From positions 1 to 39,082 of the forward strand of contig JAIXTT010000031.1 in assembly GCA_027483795.1 (NCBI GenBank): a stretch of DNA of 39,082 nt, written 5' to 3'. The DNA comes from Hyphomicrobiales bacterium. GTDB lineage: Bacteria > Pseudomonadota > Alphaproteobacteria > Rhizobiales > Beijerinckiaceae. The position numbers and the translations under genes are program-made. This document shows positions 1-8,964 of the stretch, one piece after another (positions within the stretch are counted from its first letter, which is position 1; every line of letters begins with the position of its first letter). The notes below the pieces were generated by a model, which ran no database searches, was not told the origin of the DNA, and was given only the letters and a program-made list of their open reading frames with translations.

Positions 1-1
1 C

Positions 2-346
<345 letters not shown>

Positions 347-379
347 TCGGGGCGCATCCTCCCGACGGTTCAGTGCATG

Positions 380-459
380 CGTCATGGCCGGGCTCGTCCC
401 GGCCATCGACTTTTCGGGACGGATGAAGACGCGGATGCCCGCAGGCGCGGGCATGACGG
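380..459. repeat. Palindromic intergenic repeat of the rhizobial type
   Basis: The ends are inverted copies (CGTCATG at 380, CATGACG near 459) and each arm folds on itself: ATGGCCGGG/CCCGGCCAT on the left and ATGCCCGC/GCGGGCAT on the right. This is the look of the short 'cgtcatggccggg' repeats scattered between genes in many Rhizobiales. It fills most of the gap between acsA and the glutamine amidotransferase gene. A related element lies at 22777-22915. No coding potential is assigned to it. Confidence 0.7.
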
Positions 460-567
460 GAGCGGGGGGCGGGCATGGCGGGAGCGGGCGCGCATTTCTC
501 CGCCTCGACGCCTTGCGACGAATATGCGACGGTCCCGACCTCTCCGGTTCTCGCCCCGTCCGCGCCC

Positions 568-1314
568 GTGTCACGTTCGATCCTCGTCGTTCTGCATCAG
601 GAACATTCGACCCCCGGGCGGGTCGGACGCCTGTTGCGCGAGCGGGGCTACCGACTCGACGTCCGCCGACCGCCGCTCGGCTGCGATCTGCCGAAGACGA
701 TGTGCGGGCATGAGGGTGCGGTGATCTTCGGCGGGCCGATGAGCGCCAACGATCCCGAAGCCTGGATCCGCTGCGAGACCGATTGGATCGGGACCGTGCT
801 CGCTTCCGGCAAGCCCTTTCTCGGCCTCTGCCTCGGCGCGCAGATGCTGTCGAACCTCTTGGGCGGCAAGGTCGAGAAACATCCCGAGGGACAGGCCGAG
901 ATCGGCTATTACCCGCTCGCGCCGACCGCGGCGGGCGAGAGCTTCTCCGCCGAGATCGGCGCGGAATGGCCCGATCACGTCTATCAATGGCATCGCGAGG
1001 GCTTCGAAGTTCCGCCCGGCGCGACCCGTCTCGCGGAGGGCGAGATCTTCGAGAATCAGGCCTTCCGCGTCGGCCGGAACGCCTACGGGCTCCAATTCCA
1101 CCCGGAGGTCACCTACGCGATGATGTGCCGCTGGACGGTGCGCGCGCATGACCGCATGGCCATGCCGGGAGCCCGCGCCCGCCACGAACATCTGCAGGGC
1201 TGGTACCGCCATGACGGGGCCGTGCATCATTGGTTGGACGCGTTCCTCGACCATTGGACAGGAACGCGCCGGACCTTGCCCGCCGAGCCCCGCCGCACCA
1301 CATGGCGCGGATGA
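568..1314 (+). CDS. Class I glutamine amidotransferase (GATase1) domain protein
   Basis: About 248 residues from a GTG at 568. The nucleophile elbow GLCLGAQML places Cys near residue 88, and GLQFHPEVT supplies the His and Glu of the triad near 178 and 180. This fold takes ammonia from glutamine. It resembles the free-standing GMP-synthase-like glutamine amidotransferases, whose acceptor substrates vary; nothing here identifies one. An ATG at 475 with a purine-rich upstream would add 31 residues, but those look unlike the family, part of that DNA abuts the upstream repeat, and the fold begins at SILVVLHQE. The stop overlaps the tspO start (ATGA), so the two are probably cotranscribed. Confidence 0.85.
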   Translation: MSRSILVVLHQEHSTPGRVGRLLRERGYRLDVRRPPLGCDLPKTMCGHEGAVIFGGPMSANDPEAWIRCETDWIGTVLASGKPFLGLCLGAQMLSNLLGGKVEKHPEGQAEIGYYPLAPTAAGESFSAEIGAEWPDHVYQWHREGFEVPPGATRLAEGEIFENQAFRVGRNAYGLQFHPEVTYAMMCRWTVRAHDRMAMPGARARHEHLQGWYRHDGAVHHWLDAFLDHWTGTRRTLPAEPRRTTWRG

Positions 1315-1808
1315 GCCGCACCGCGCCGACACCGCTCTCGAAAAGCTGGAAATACGTTCTGCTCGCCGCGGCGCTCGTCACGATCACGAGCCTCGTCGGC
1401 GGCGCGGCCACGGGCCCGCGGATCCCGACCTGGTATGCGCAGCTCGAAAAGCCCTTCTTCACGCCGCCGAACGCGGCCTTTCCCATCGCCTGGACGCTGC
1501 TCTTCACGCTGATGGCCGTGAGCTTCCAGCGCATCCTCCGCATGGAGGATGCGGGGCCGATCCGGACCCGGGCGATCATGCTGTTCTGCGCGCAGCTGGT
1601 GTTGAACGCGCTCTGGTCGATCGTCTTCTTCGGCCTGACGAGCCCGCTGCTGGGGCTCGTCGTGATCGTGCCGTTCCTCGGGCTGATCGTCGCGACGATC
1701 GTCGTCTTCGCCCGGATCGATGCGACCGCCGCCTGGCTGCTCGCGCCCTATCCGCTTTGGGTGGCCTTCGCGACGCTCCTCAACGCGGCGATCGTGAAGC
1801 TCAACTGA
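1311..1808 (+). CDS. tspO: TspO/MBR family tryptophan-rich sensory protein
   Basis: 165 residues, the usual length for bacterial TspO, with five predicted membrane helices. The hallmark WYAQLEKPFFTPP followed by PIAWTLLFTLM lies at about residues 40-65. TspO binds porphyrins and related tetrapyrroles in the membrane; in Rhodobacter it modulates photosynthesis genes and in Sinorhizobium nutrient responses. I start at the ATG at 1311 because it overlaps the upstream stop as ATGA; an ATG at 1302 is also possible. The 3' end overlaps the end of hpt on the other strand by 8 bp. Confidence 0.92.
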   Translation: MSRTAPTPLSKSWKYVLLAAALVTITSLVGGAATGPRIPTWYAQLEKPFFTPPNAAFPIAWTLLFTLMAVSFQRILRMEDAGPIRTRAIMLFCAQLVLNALWSIVFFGLTSPLLGLVVIVPFLGLIVATIVVFARIDATAAWLLAPYPLWVAFATLLNAAIVKLN

Positions 1809-2346
1809 GCCCGTCGCCCGTCTCGATCACGCCGACGAAGGGCAGTTCGCGGAAGGAATGCGCGACGTCCATGCCGTAGCCGACGACGAAGAGGTCGGGG
1901 CATTCGAAGCCGACGATGTCGGCCTTGATCTGGACGGCCCGCTTCACCGGCTTTTCGAGCAGGCAGCAGGTGACGACCCGCGCGCCGCGCGCCGTCAGGA
2001 GATCCTTCGCATAAGCGAGCGTGCGGCCGGATTCGAGGATGTCGTCCACGAGGATCACGTCGCGGTCGCGCACGTCGCTCTCGACGTCCTTGAGGATCGT
2101 GACGTGCCCGGTGGAGACCGTGCCTTCGTAATAGCTCGCCATATGCATGAACTCGACCTGGGGCGTCAGCCCGGCGCGGTGCATCTCGCGCATCAGATCG
2201 GCGGCGAACATGAAGCTTCCCTTCAGCACCGCGATGACGAGAAGGTTCCGGGGCTGCCGTGCGGCGATGTCCCGCGCGATTTCGGCGTTCCGCTTCGCGA
2301 GTTCCTCTTCGCCGAAGAGAACCCGCACATGCCTTTGCTCGGCCAT
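1801..2346 (-). CDS. hpt: Hypoxanthine phosphoribosyltransferase
   Basis: 181 residues, full length for this purine-salvage enzyme, which makes IMP (and usually GMP) from the base and PRPP in the cytoplasm. The PRPP-binding loop DVILVDDILESGRTL is at about 96-110. The flexible loop SYYEGTVSTG is at 71-80, and the base-stacking region GFECPDLFVVGYGMD is near the C-terminus. It is divergent from ftsE with about 180 bp between them and convergent with tspO (8-bp overlap). Confidence 0.95.
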   Translation of the reverse strand: MAEQRHVRVLFGEEELAKRNAEIARDIAARQPRNLLVIAVLKGSFMFAADLMREMHRAGLTPQVEFMHMASYYEGTVSTGHVTILKDVESDVRDRDVILVDDILESGRTLAYAKDLLTARGARVVTCCLLEKPVKRAVQIKADIVGFECPDLFVVGYGMDVAHSFRELPFVGVIETGDGLS

Positions 2347-2528
2347 GATCCGTCCTTTTTCGCCCGTTACGGGGCCACCGAACCGTCATGCACGGCCAGC
2401 GCCCCGCCGGCAACACTCTTGCGCGCGATCCGACCCGCTTTGCCGGGCGTGCGAACAAGGGTAAGGGATTCGACCGGGGAAGCTCGCCGGCGGACGCGCC
2501 GGTCGGAACGTCAACTCGGAACGCTCAC

Positions 2529-3191
2529 GTGGTTCGCTTCGAAAATGTCGGGCTGCGCTACGGGATGGGCTCGGAGATCCTCCGGGATCTCACCTTCACC
2601 ATCGCGCCGCGATCCTTCCAGTTCCTGACGGGGCCGTCGGGGGCCGGCAAGACGACCCTGCTGCGGCTCATCCTGCTGTCCCTGCGGCCGACGCGCGGGC
2701 TGATCAGCCTGTTCGACCATGACGTGACGCGGATCGACAAGGCGACGCTGACCGGGCTGCGCCGCCGCATGGGCGTCGTCTTCCAGGATTTCCGCCTGCT
2801 CGACCATCTCACGCTCTACGAGAACGTCGCCCTGCCGCTCCGGGTGCAGGGGCGCGAGGAGGCGGGATATCGGTCCGAGGTGACGGAGCTGATCCGCTGG
2901 GTGGGCCTCGGCGATCGGCTGCACGCCTTCCCCCAGGTGCTGTCGGGCGGCGAGAAGCAGCGCGCCGCCATCGCCCGCGCGCTCATCGTCAAGCCGGACC
3001 TGCTGCTCGCGGACGAGCCGACGGGCAATGTCGATCCGTCCCTCGCGCGGCGCCTGCTGCGGCTCTTCATGGAACTCAACAAGCTGGGGACCGCCATCGT
3101 CATCGCCACCCACGACATCGGCCTGATGGACCAGCACGAGGACGCGCGGCGTCTCGTGCTCGGCGACGGCCGCCTGCACATCTACGAGTAG
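2529..3191 (+). CDS. ftsE: Cell division ATP-binding protein FtsE
   Basis: 220 residues from a GTG at 2529, matching the normal FtsE length. Walker A GPSGAGKTT is at 35-43, the Q-loop VFQDFRLL at 84-91, the signature LSGGEKQR at 138-145, Walker B LLLADEP at 158-164, and the H-loop ATHD near 193-196. FtsE is the ATPase of the FtsEX complex at the division septum. Upstream in-frame ATGs (for example 2388) would add 47 residues with no ABC homology, so I reject them. ftsX follows after 3 bp. Confidence 0.95.
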   Translation: MVRFENVGLRYGMGSEILRDLTFTIAPRSFQFLTGPSGAGKTTLLRLILLSLRPTRGLISLFDHDVTRIDKATLTGLRRRMGVVFQDFRLLDHLTLYENVALPLRVQGREEAGYRSEVTELIRWVGLGDRLHAFPQVLSGGEKQRAAIARALIVKPDLLLADEPTGNVDPSLARRLLRLFMELNKLGTAIVIATHDIGLMDQHEDARRLVLGDGRLHIYE

Positions 3192-3194
3192 CGC

Positions 3195-4154
3195 ATGCGG
3201 GCGGCGGCGGGCTTTCTCAGGGCGATCCGGACGCGGCGCGGCGAGCGCAGGGCGGGCGACGGCGCGATGCCGCTCGTGCCCGCCGCCTCCATTTCCGGCC
3301 GGGCTCTGGTGACGGTCATCGCGATCATGACCTTCCTCGCCGGGCTCACGGCGGGAGCGGCGCAGCTCGTCTTCGCGGCCTCGTCGGAATGGCGCTCCTC
3401 GGTGGCGACCGAAATCACCATTCAGGTGCGCCCCGTCACCGGGCGCAACGTCGATCAGGACGTCGCCCGCGCCGCGGCGCTGGCGCGCGCGACGGACGGC
3501 GTCGAAGCCGTGCGCGCCTATACGCGGGAGGAGTCCGAACGCCTGCTCGAGCCCTGGCTCGGCAGCGGCCTCGCCTTCGACGAACTGCCGATCCCGCGGC
3601 TCGTCGTGGTCAAGCTTCAGGAGGGGCGGTCCGCCGACCTCGCGAGCCTGCGCAAGGCGCTGTCCGATCAGGTGCGCAACGCCGTGCTCGACGACCATCG
3701 CGTCTGGACGCAGCGTCTCGCCGCCATGGCGCATTCGATCGTGCTGCTCGCGCTCGGCGTGCTCGTCCTCGTGCTCGTCGCGACGTCGCTGACGGTGGCC
3801 TTCGCGACGCGCGGCGCGATGGCGGGCAATCGCGACATCATCGAAGTGCTGCATTTCGTCGGGGCCAGCGACGGCTACATCGCCGACGAGTTCCAGCGGC
3901 ATTTCCTGCGGCTCGGGCTCGAAGGCGGCGCCCTCGGCGGCGGCGCGGCGGTGCTCTTCTTCGTGGTCGCGCAGATCGGCGCAGGGTCTTGGACGGCGAC
4001 GCCGGGCGGCGACCAGATCGAGGCGCTGTTCGGCGGATTCGTGCTCGAGGGCATGGGCTATCTCGCCGTGGTCGTGGTCGCCGTCTGCGTGGCGCTGCTG
4101 ACGGGCCTCGTGTCCCGCAGGACCGTGCGTCGGACGCTGCGGACCATCGCATGA
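3195..4154 (+). CDS. ftsX: Cell division protein FtsX (permease-like)
   Basis: 319 residues. The pattern is an FtsX-type membrane protein: a first helix at about 37-61, a periplasmic domain of about 110 residues, then three helices (about 172-200, 227-250 and 280-305). FtsX couples FtsE ATPase activity to periplasmic amidases or their activators at the septum. The second loop VLHFVGASDGYIADEFQRHFL is the conserved FtsX coupling region. It lies 3 bp after ftsE and its stop overlaps the next gene (ATGA), so the three genes look cotranscribed. Confidence 0.92.
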   Translation: MRAAAGFLRAIRTRRGERRAGDGAMPLVPAASISGRALVTVIAIMTFLAGLTAGAAQLVFAASSEWRSSVATEITIQVRPVTGRNVDQDVARAAALARATDGVEAVRAYTREESERLLEPWLGSGLAFDELPIPRLVVVKLQEGRSADLASLRKALSDQVRNAVLDDHRVWTQRLAAMAHSIVLLALGVLVLVLVATSLTVAFATRGAMAGNRDIIEVLHFVGASDGYIADEFQRHFLRLGLEGGALGGGAAVLFFVVAQIGAGSWTATPGGDQIEALFGGFVLEGMGYLAVVVVAVCVALLTGLVSRRTVRRTLRTIA

Positions 4155-4789
4155 CGGGCGGGCGGATCCGGTCCGGTCTCGGGCGCTCCGCGACGATCAT
4201 CGCCGTTTCGGTCGCCCTCGCGGCGGGTTTCGCCGCTGCGGATTTCGGGATCTTCGTGCGCTCGCTCGCCACGAGCGAACAGGCTCCTTCGGAAAGGGCC
4301 GACGCCGTCGTCGCCCTGACGGGCGGGGCCGAACGCATCGGGGAGGCCGCAAGGCTGCTCACGGAAGGCTTCGGACGCCGCCTGCTCATCACCGGCGTCA
4401 ACGCCCGCACCACGGCCGAGGAGATCGCCAAGCGCGAGCCCGGGCTCAGACCGCTTCTCGATTGCTGCGTCGATCTCGATCGTCGCGCGATGAACACCGT
4501 CGGCAATGCGTCGGAAACCGCCGCATGGGCGCGCCGGAACGCGGTGGGCTCGCTCGTCGTCGTGACGTCGAACTGGCACATGCCCCGGACCCTCGTCGAA
4601 CTGCGCGCCGCCGCGCCCGAGCTTCGGCTCGTGCCCTTTCCGGTCGTCGCGGCGAGCTTCGATCCCGCCGACCGGCATCGGAGCCTTGCGGGCTTCCGGC
4701 TGCTCGCGCTCGAATACGGGAAGTTCCGGGCGGCGGGACTGCGCATCGCCTTGGGCCTTCCCGCGCGGAGCCGTCTCATCGAGGAGTGA
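4151..4789 (+). CDS. YdcF/DUF218 family protein (ElyC/SanA type)
   Basis: 212 residues with an N-terminal membrane helix (about 14-32) and a DUF218 domain from about 48. The strings ADAVVALTGGAERIGEAARLL, LLITGVNA, NASETAAWA and VVVTSNWHMPR are the usual DUF218 signatures. Members such as ElyC and SanA affect envelope integrity, but a reaction is not established for this one. The start overlaps the ftsX stop as ATGA, and adjacency to ftsEX fits an envelope role. Confidence 0.85.
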   Translation: MTGGRIRSGLGRSATIIAVSVALAAGFAAADFGIFVRSLATSEQAPSERADAVVALTGGAERIGEAARLLTEGFGRRLLITGVNARTTAEEIAKREPGLRPLLDCCVDLDRRAMNTVGNASETAAWARRNAVGSLVVVTSNWHMPRTLVELRAAAPELRLVPFPVVAASFDPADRHRSLAGFRLLALEYGKFRAAGLRIALGLPARSRLIEE

Positions 4790-4861
4790 TCGGAAAATCC
4801 CCGCCTTGCGTGTTCGGTCGCATTGCCGAGGTGTTCGGCCGGCTTTACAAATGGCATCGTC

Positions 4862-5596
4862 ATGCTGCGTTACGCCAATCCCGCCAACTTCCTCCTTCTC
4901 GCCCGATACGGCATCCCGATCACGGCGATGCTGAGCGCGGCCCTGTTCGCCGTCGGCCTGTGGATGGTCTTCACCGTCGTGCCCGACGACTATCAGCAGG
5001 GCGATACGGTCAAGATCATGTACATCCATGTGCCGGCCGCGTGGCTCGCCATGGCGAGCTACTCGCTGATGGCCGTCTCCGCGCTCGGGACGCTCGTCTG
5101 GCGACATCCCTTGGCCGACGTTTCGGCGAAGGCGCTCGCGCCGATCGGCGCGGCCTTCACCTTTCTGTGCCTCGTGACCGGGTCGCTCTGGGGCAAGCCG
5201 ATGTGGGGCACCTGGTGGGTGTGGGACGCGCGGCTCACCTCGGTGCTCGTGCTGTTCCTGATGTATTGCGGGATCATGGCGCTGTGGAACGCCTTCGAAG
5301 ACCCCGCCCGCGCGGGCCGCGCCGTCGCGGTGCTGACGCTGGTCGGCTTCGTCAACATCCCGATCATCAAATTCTCCGTCGACTGGTGGAACACGCTGCA
5401 TCAGCCCGCGAGCGTGATCCGGCTCGACGGACCGACGATCCATCCCAGCATGCTCTGGCCGCTCCTCGTGATGGCGGGCGCGTTCACGGCCCTGCTGTTC
5501 GCACTGCATTTCATGGGGATGCGGAACGAGATCCTGCGCCGCCGCGTGCGGACGCTGGGGCTCACCGCCGCACGGATCGGCGAGGCCGCGGAATGA
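4862..5596 (+). CDS. ccmC: Haem exporter/handling protein CcmC
   Basis: 244 residues with six membrane helices. The tryptophan-rich WGTWWVWDARLTS at about 115-127 is the haem-binding WWD motif. Flanking periplasmic histidines are at H56 (MYIHVPAAW) and H180 (WWNTLHQPAS), as in CcmC of cytochrome c maturation System I. The start is the ATG at 4862; an in-frame ATG at 4823 adds 13 non-family residues. ccmD overlaps its stop (ATGA). The usual upstream partners ccmA and ccmB are not here; the preceding gene is the YdcF-like one, 72 bp away. Confidence 0.96.
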   Translation: MLRYANPANFLLLARYGIPITAMLSAALFAVGLWMVFTVVPDDYQQGDTVKIMYIHVPAAWLAMASYSLMAVSALGTLVWRHPLADVSAKALAPIGAAFTFLCLVTGSLWGKPMWGTWWVWDARLTSVLVLFLMYCGIMALWNAFEDPARAGRAVAVLTLVGFVNIPIIKFSVDWWNTLHQPASVIRLDGPTIHPSMLWPLLVMAGAFTALLFALHFMGMRNEILRRRVRTLGLTAARIGEAAE

Positions 5597-5766
5597 TCGA
5601 GTCGCTCGGCAAACATGCGGGCTTCATTCTGGCGAGCTACGCCGTCGCGGTCGTGGTGATCGGCGGTCTGATCGCCCGGGCGGTCATCGATCATCGGATC
5701 CAGAAGGCGGCGCTCGCCGACCTCGAGGCCCGGGGCGTCAAGCGTCGCTCGGAGACGGAGCGGTGA
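5593..5766 (+). CDS. ccmD: Haem exporter protein CcmD
   Basis: A 57-residue single-helix protein: short periplasmic start, helix at about 11-31, then a charged cytoplasmic tail. This matches CcmD, which stabilises CcmE with CcmABC and helps release holo-CcmE. Sequence alone is weak evidence for so small a protein, but the position, overlapping ccmC at one end (ATGA) and ccmG at the other (GTGA), makes the call firm. Confidence 0.9.
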   Translation: MIESLGKHAGFILASYAVAVVVIGGLIARAVIDHRIQKAALADLEARGVKRRSETER

Positions 5767-6356
5767 GCGGGATCGAGACGGGGAAAGAGCCCGGACGGTC
5801 CGTCTCGCGGCGCGTCCTGACGCTTCTGCCGCTCGCGCTTTTTCTGCTGCTCGCGGCGCTGTTCTTCATCCGACTCGGTGCGGGCGATCCGTCGAAACTG
5901 CCGTCGACGCTGATCGGCCGTTCCGCTCCGCCCTTCGCCCTCGCGCCTCTGGACGGGTTGCTGCGCGACGGCCGGCCGGTGCCCGGCCTCTCCCGCGTCG
6001 ATCTCGACGAGGGCGTCACGGTCGTCAATGTCTGGGCCTCGTGGTGCGGGCCCTGCCGCGAAGAGCATCCGCTGCTCATCGAACTCGCCAAGGATCGCCG
6101 CATCCGTCTGGTCGGCATCAACTACAAGGACTCGCCGGAAAACGCCCGCCGCTTCCTCGGCGCGCTCGGCAATCCCTTCGTCGCGGTCGGCGTCGATCCG
6201 AACGGGCGGACGGGGATCGACTGGGGCGTCTACGGCATTCCCGAGACCTTCGTCGTCGCCAAGGGCACGATCGTCCACAAGCATGTCGGCCCGCTCACGG
6301 AAGCGAGCCTGAACGGCAAGCTGGCCGAAGCGATCGCCGAGGCGTTGAGGCGATAA
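5763..6356 (+). CDS. ccmG: Thiol:disulfide interchange protein CcmG (DsbE)
   Basis: 197 residues from a GTG that overlaps the ccmD stop. There is one N-terminal membrane anchor (about 17-37), then a periplasmic thioredoxin fold with the active site WASWCGPC (Cys95, Cys98) and the cis-proline in GVYGIPETF (Pro160). CcmG keeps apocytochrome c haem-binding cysteines reduced during cytochrome c maturation. It ends the ccmCDG unit, 57 bp before the convergent yciB-like gene. Confidence 0.95.
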   Translation: MSGIETGKEPGRSVSRRVLTLLPLALFLLLAALFFIRLGAGDPSKLPSTLIGRSAPPFALAPLDGLLRDGRPVPGLSRVDLDEGVTVVNVWASWCGPCREEHPLLIELAKDRRIRLVGINYKDSPENARRFLGALGNPFVAVGVDPNGRTGIDWGVYGIPETFVVAKGTIVHKHVGPLTEASLNGKLAEAIAEALRR

Positions 6357-6383
6357 GTCTTCGATTTCAAACTCTTACCGCGC

Positions 6384-6415
6384 AAAAAGATTTTTGCTGC
6401 AATGCAGCAAAAATC
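6384..6415 (-). terminator. Hairpin terminator between ccmG and yciB
   Basis: The stem GATTTTTGCTGC (6389-6400) pairs perfectly with GCAGCAAAAATC (6404-6415) across a three-base loop. Read on the minus strand, the hairpin begins inside the yciB stop codon and is followed by TTTTT, so it fits an intrinsic terminator for that gene. On the plus strand there is no good downstream U tract. Confidence 0.7.
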
Positions 6416-7001
6416 ATCCTTGGTCGTCGGTCTCCTCGAGGGAATGCCGCATGATCAGCGGCATCTGCGCCAAGGCGAAGACGAGGGTCAGCGGCATGAT
6501 GCCGAAGACCTTGAAGTTCACCCAGAACTCCGTCTCCTGCGTCCGCCAGACGACTTCGTTCAGCCCGGCCAGCACGAAGAAGAACAGCGCCCAGCGGAAG
6601 GTGAGCTTCCGCCAGCCTTCGTCGGTGAGCCTGAAGACCGAGTCGAGCACGATCGAAAGCAGCGATCGCCCGAAGGCGAGGCCGCCGAGCAGGATCACGC
6701 CGAACATCGTGTTCACGATGGTGGGCTTGAGCTTGATGAAGAGATCGTCCTTGAGCCAGACGGTAAGCCCGCCGAAGACGAGGACGACCGCGGCGGAGAC
6801 GAGGGGCATGATCGGCAGGCGGCCCGTCAGCCGCCGCATGACGAGAAGCGACGCGACCACGGCGACCATGAAGACGGCCGTCGCGTCGAAGATTCCGCGC
6901 TGCCGGTTGATCAGGAAGAAAAGGACGAGCGGTCCCATTTCCAGAACCAGCTTGAGCCAGGGAGCGACGGGGCGTTCCTGCGGTCCGGTGCGTTCCGTCA
7001 T
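6414..7001 (-). CDS. yciB: Septation protein A (YciB/IspZ family inner membrane protein)
   Basis: 195 residues with five to six hydrophobic segments. It matches the YciB/IspZ family: LEMGPLVLFFLINRQRGIF near the start, then GVILLGGLAFGRSLL, DEGWRKLTFRWALFF, EFWVNFKVFGIMPLT. Members of this family influence septation and envelope synthesis; the molecular activity is not settled. The start at 7001 (MTERTG) fits the family, and a 47-residue upstream extension is rejected. It commonly lies beside ccm genes in Rhizobiales, as here. Confidence 0.92.
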   Translation of the reverse strand: MTERTGPQERPVAPWLKLVLEMGPLVLFFLINRQRGIFDATAVFMVAVVASLLVMRRLTGRLPIMPLVSAAVVLVFGGLTVWLKDDLFIKLKPTIVNTMFGVILLGGLAFGRSLLSIVLDSVFRLTDEGWRKLTFRWALFFFVLAGLNEVVWRTQETEFWVNFKVFGIMPLTLVFALAQMPLIMRHSLEETDDQG

Positions 7002-7119
7002 GCTTTCGTCCGATGAGGGTTGTCGCCGCGCGCCGCGGCGGTAAGGTCGCTCGCGTTCTAGCCGCGCGGCCGCGGGCCTGCCAGTCCCGATGCCGCCGTT
7101 CCATGAGGAAATGCCCCGG

Positions 7120-7824
7120 ATGAGCTCCGAATTCGTCATCACGCCCGTGCCGCGGCCAGTTCTGCCCGTCGTGGGAACGTCCGCCCTGTTCCCCGTCCGC
7201 CGCGCCTATTGCATCGGCCGCAATTATGCGGCGCATGCGCGCGAGATGGGCGGAGATCCGACCCGCGAGCCGCCCTTCTTCTTCAACAAGGCGGGCGACG
7301 CGCTGCAGGCGATCGCCTACGGCCGACCGGAACGCCATCCCTATCCGTCGATGACCTCGAACTATCACCATGAGATCGAGATGGTCGTCGCCCTGAAGTC
7401 GGGGGGCGTCGACATTCCCGAGGGCGAGGCGCTGAACCATGTGTTCGGCTACGCCGTCGGCTTCGACATGACCCGCCGGGATCTTCAGGACGAGGCGAAG
7501 AACCTGAAGCGCCCGTGGGAGGTCGCCAAGAGCGCGGACGCGTCGGGGCCGGTCGGCCCGATCCATCCGGTCGCCGCGGTCGGCCATGTCGCGAAGGGCT
7601 TCATCCGCTGCACGGTCGACGGCGTGACGAAGCAGGATTCCGATCTCTCGCACATGATCTGGTCGGTCTCCGAGCAGATCGCGATCCTGTCGAAATTCTA
7701 CCGTCTGGAGGCGGGCGACGTGATCTTCTCCGGCACGCCGGAAGGCGTCGGCCGCGTCGATCGCGGACAGCGGATGACCGGGGCCGTCGAAGGTCTCGGC
7801 GAGATCGTCCTCGACGTCGCGTGA
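7120..7824 (+). CDS. Fumarylacetoacetate hydrolase (FAH) family protein
   Basis: 234 residues. The FAH fold is shown by YCIGRNYAAHAREMG near the start, PPFFFNKAGDAL, then metal ligands in YHHEIEMVVAL (Glu85, Glu87) and GYAVGFDMTRRDLQ (Asp116), the lysine in VAKSAD, and FSGTPEGVG near the end. Enzymes of this size hydrolyse or decarboxylate acylpyruvates and related oxo-acids; the substrate cannot be read from sequence. I chose the ATG at 7120 because GAGGA lies about 10 bp upstream. It is divergent from yciB. Confidence 0.88.
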   Translation: MSSEFVITPVPRPVLPVVGTSALFPVRRAYCIGRNYAAHAREMGGDPTREPPFFFNKAGDALQAIAYGRPERHPYPSMTSNYHHEIEMVVALKSGGVDIPEGEALNHVFGYAVGFDMTRRDLQDEAKNLKRPWEVAKSADASGPVGPIHPVAAVGHVAKGFIRCTVDGVTKQDSDLSHMIWSVSEQIAILSKFYRLEAGDVIFSGTPEGVGRVDRGQRMTGAVEGLGEIVLDVA

Positions 7825-7848
7825 GGCGATGCGCGGCCGGGGAGGCGC

Positions 7849-8964
7849 TCAGCCTCCCCGCAGCGACAGCGGATTGTCGGCGAGCGCGGCGGCGTCGGGC
7901 GCGTCGACGCGCGGCACGCCCGACAGCGCGTCCCACAGGCCGCGCACGAAGCCTTCATCGAGATCGCGCGTGATGAAGACGAGCCGCGTCCGCCGGTCCG
8001 CGTCGGGCCAGGCGGGCAGCAGAACGGGCGGATGAAAGACGTGCTGCACCCCGTGCAGCAGGAGCGGCCGGTCGGCCGGATCCTCGAGCGCCACGAGCCC
8101 CTTCACGCGCAGAAGCTTCGGGCCGTGCGCCGAGCGCAGCAGATCGAGAAAGAGTTCGAGCGCGGCTCCGCGCACCGGGCGCTCGGACACCAGCGAGAAG
8201 GCGCGGACATGCGCGTCGTGCCGGTTCGGATCGACCGCGCTCTGCCCGTCGCCCGGCACGGGATGATCATGCCCCGAATGGTCGTCGTCCGCCGCGGCGG
8301 CGAGCCAGCCCGAGACGTCGGCGATCTTCCGGGTCGGGTCGAATCCGCGCCCGAACAGGGCGGCGGGCGTCGCCTCGCCCTTCGCGGCGTCGAGGAGCGG
8401 CGCATAGGGGTTCAGCGCGCGCAGACGTCGCGCGAGGGACGGAGCGGCCGCCTTCCCGGCGGGCAGGTCGCTCTTGGTCAGGACCAGCACGTCGGCCACC
8501 GCCGCCTGCTTCACGGCTTCGGCATGCTCGTCGAGCGTCCCTTCGCCGTTCACCGCATCGACGAGCGTGACGACGGCGTCGATCGTGAAGCGCAGGGCGA
8601 GATAAGGATGCGACAGCACGGATTGCAGAACGGGCGCGGGATCGGCGAGCCCCGTCGTCTCCACCACGACGCGGCGGAAGGCGAGGCGGCCGTTGTCGCG
8701 GTCGCGCAGCAGATCCTCGAGGGTCGAGACGAGTTCGCCGCGCACCGTGCAGCACAGGCAGCCCGAGGACAGCAGAACCGTGTTCACGCCCTTCGCCTCG
8801 ACGAACAGGTGATCGAGCCCGATCTCGCCGAATTCGTTGATGACGACGACCGTGCCCTCCATGGCGGGATCGGCGAGAAGGCGGTTGAGAAGCGTCGTCT
8901 TCCCCGCGCCCAGAAATCCCGTGAGGATCGCGAGCGGGATCGGTTCGAGACGAGGATCGGTCAT
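7849..8964 (-). CDS. CobW-like G3E GTPase (COG0523 metallochaperone family)
   Basis: 371 residues. Walker A GFLGAGKT is at 16-23, the metal-binding SGCLCC (Cys69, Cys71, Cys72) follows, and the guanine-specificity TKSD is at 163-166. A histidine/aspartate-rich linker, DDDHSGHDH, lies at about 226-234, and a C-terminal CobW_C domain follows. COG0523 proteins deliver or allocate metals, most often zinc or cobalt. cobS and cobT lie about 11 kb away, but nothing local ties this gene to cobalamin, and a zinc chaperone is equally likely. It overlaps the following DMT transporter gene by 4 bp (ATGA). Confidence 0.9.
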   Translation of the reverse strand: MTDPRLEPIPLAILTGFLGAGKTTLLNRLLADPAMEGTVVVINEFGEIGLDHLFVEAKGVNTVLLSSGCLCCTVRGELVSTLEDLLRDRDNGRLAFRRVVVETTGLADPAPVLQSVLSHPYLALRFTIDAVVTLVDAVNGEGTLDEHAEAVKQAAVADVLVLTKSDLPAGKAAAPSLARRLRALNPYAPLLDAAKGEATPAALFGRGFDPTRKIADVSGWLAAAADDDHSGHDHPVPGDGQSAVDPNRHDAHVRAFSLVSERPVRGAALELFLDLLRSAHGPKLLRVKGLVALEDPADRPLLLHGVQHVFHPPVLLPAWPDADRRTRLVFITRDLDEGFVRGLWDALSGVPRVDAPDAAALADNPLSLRGG

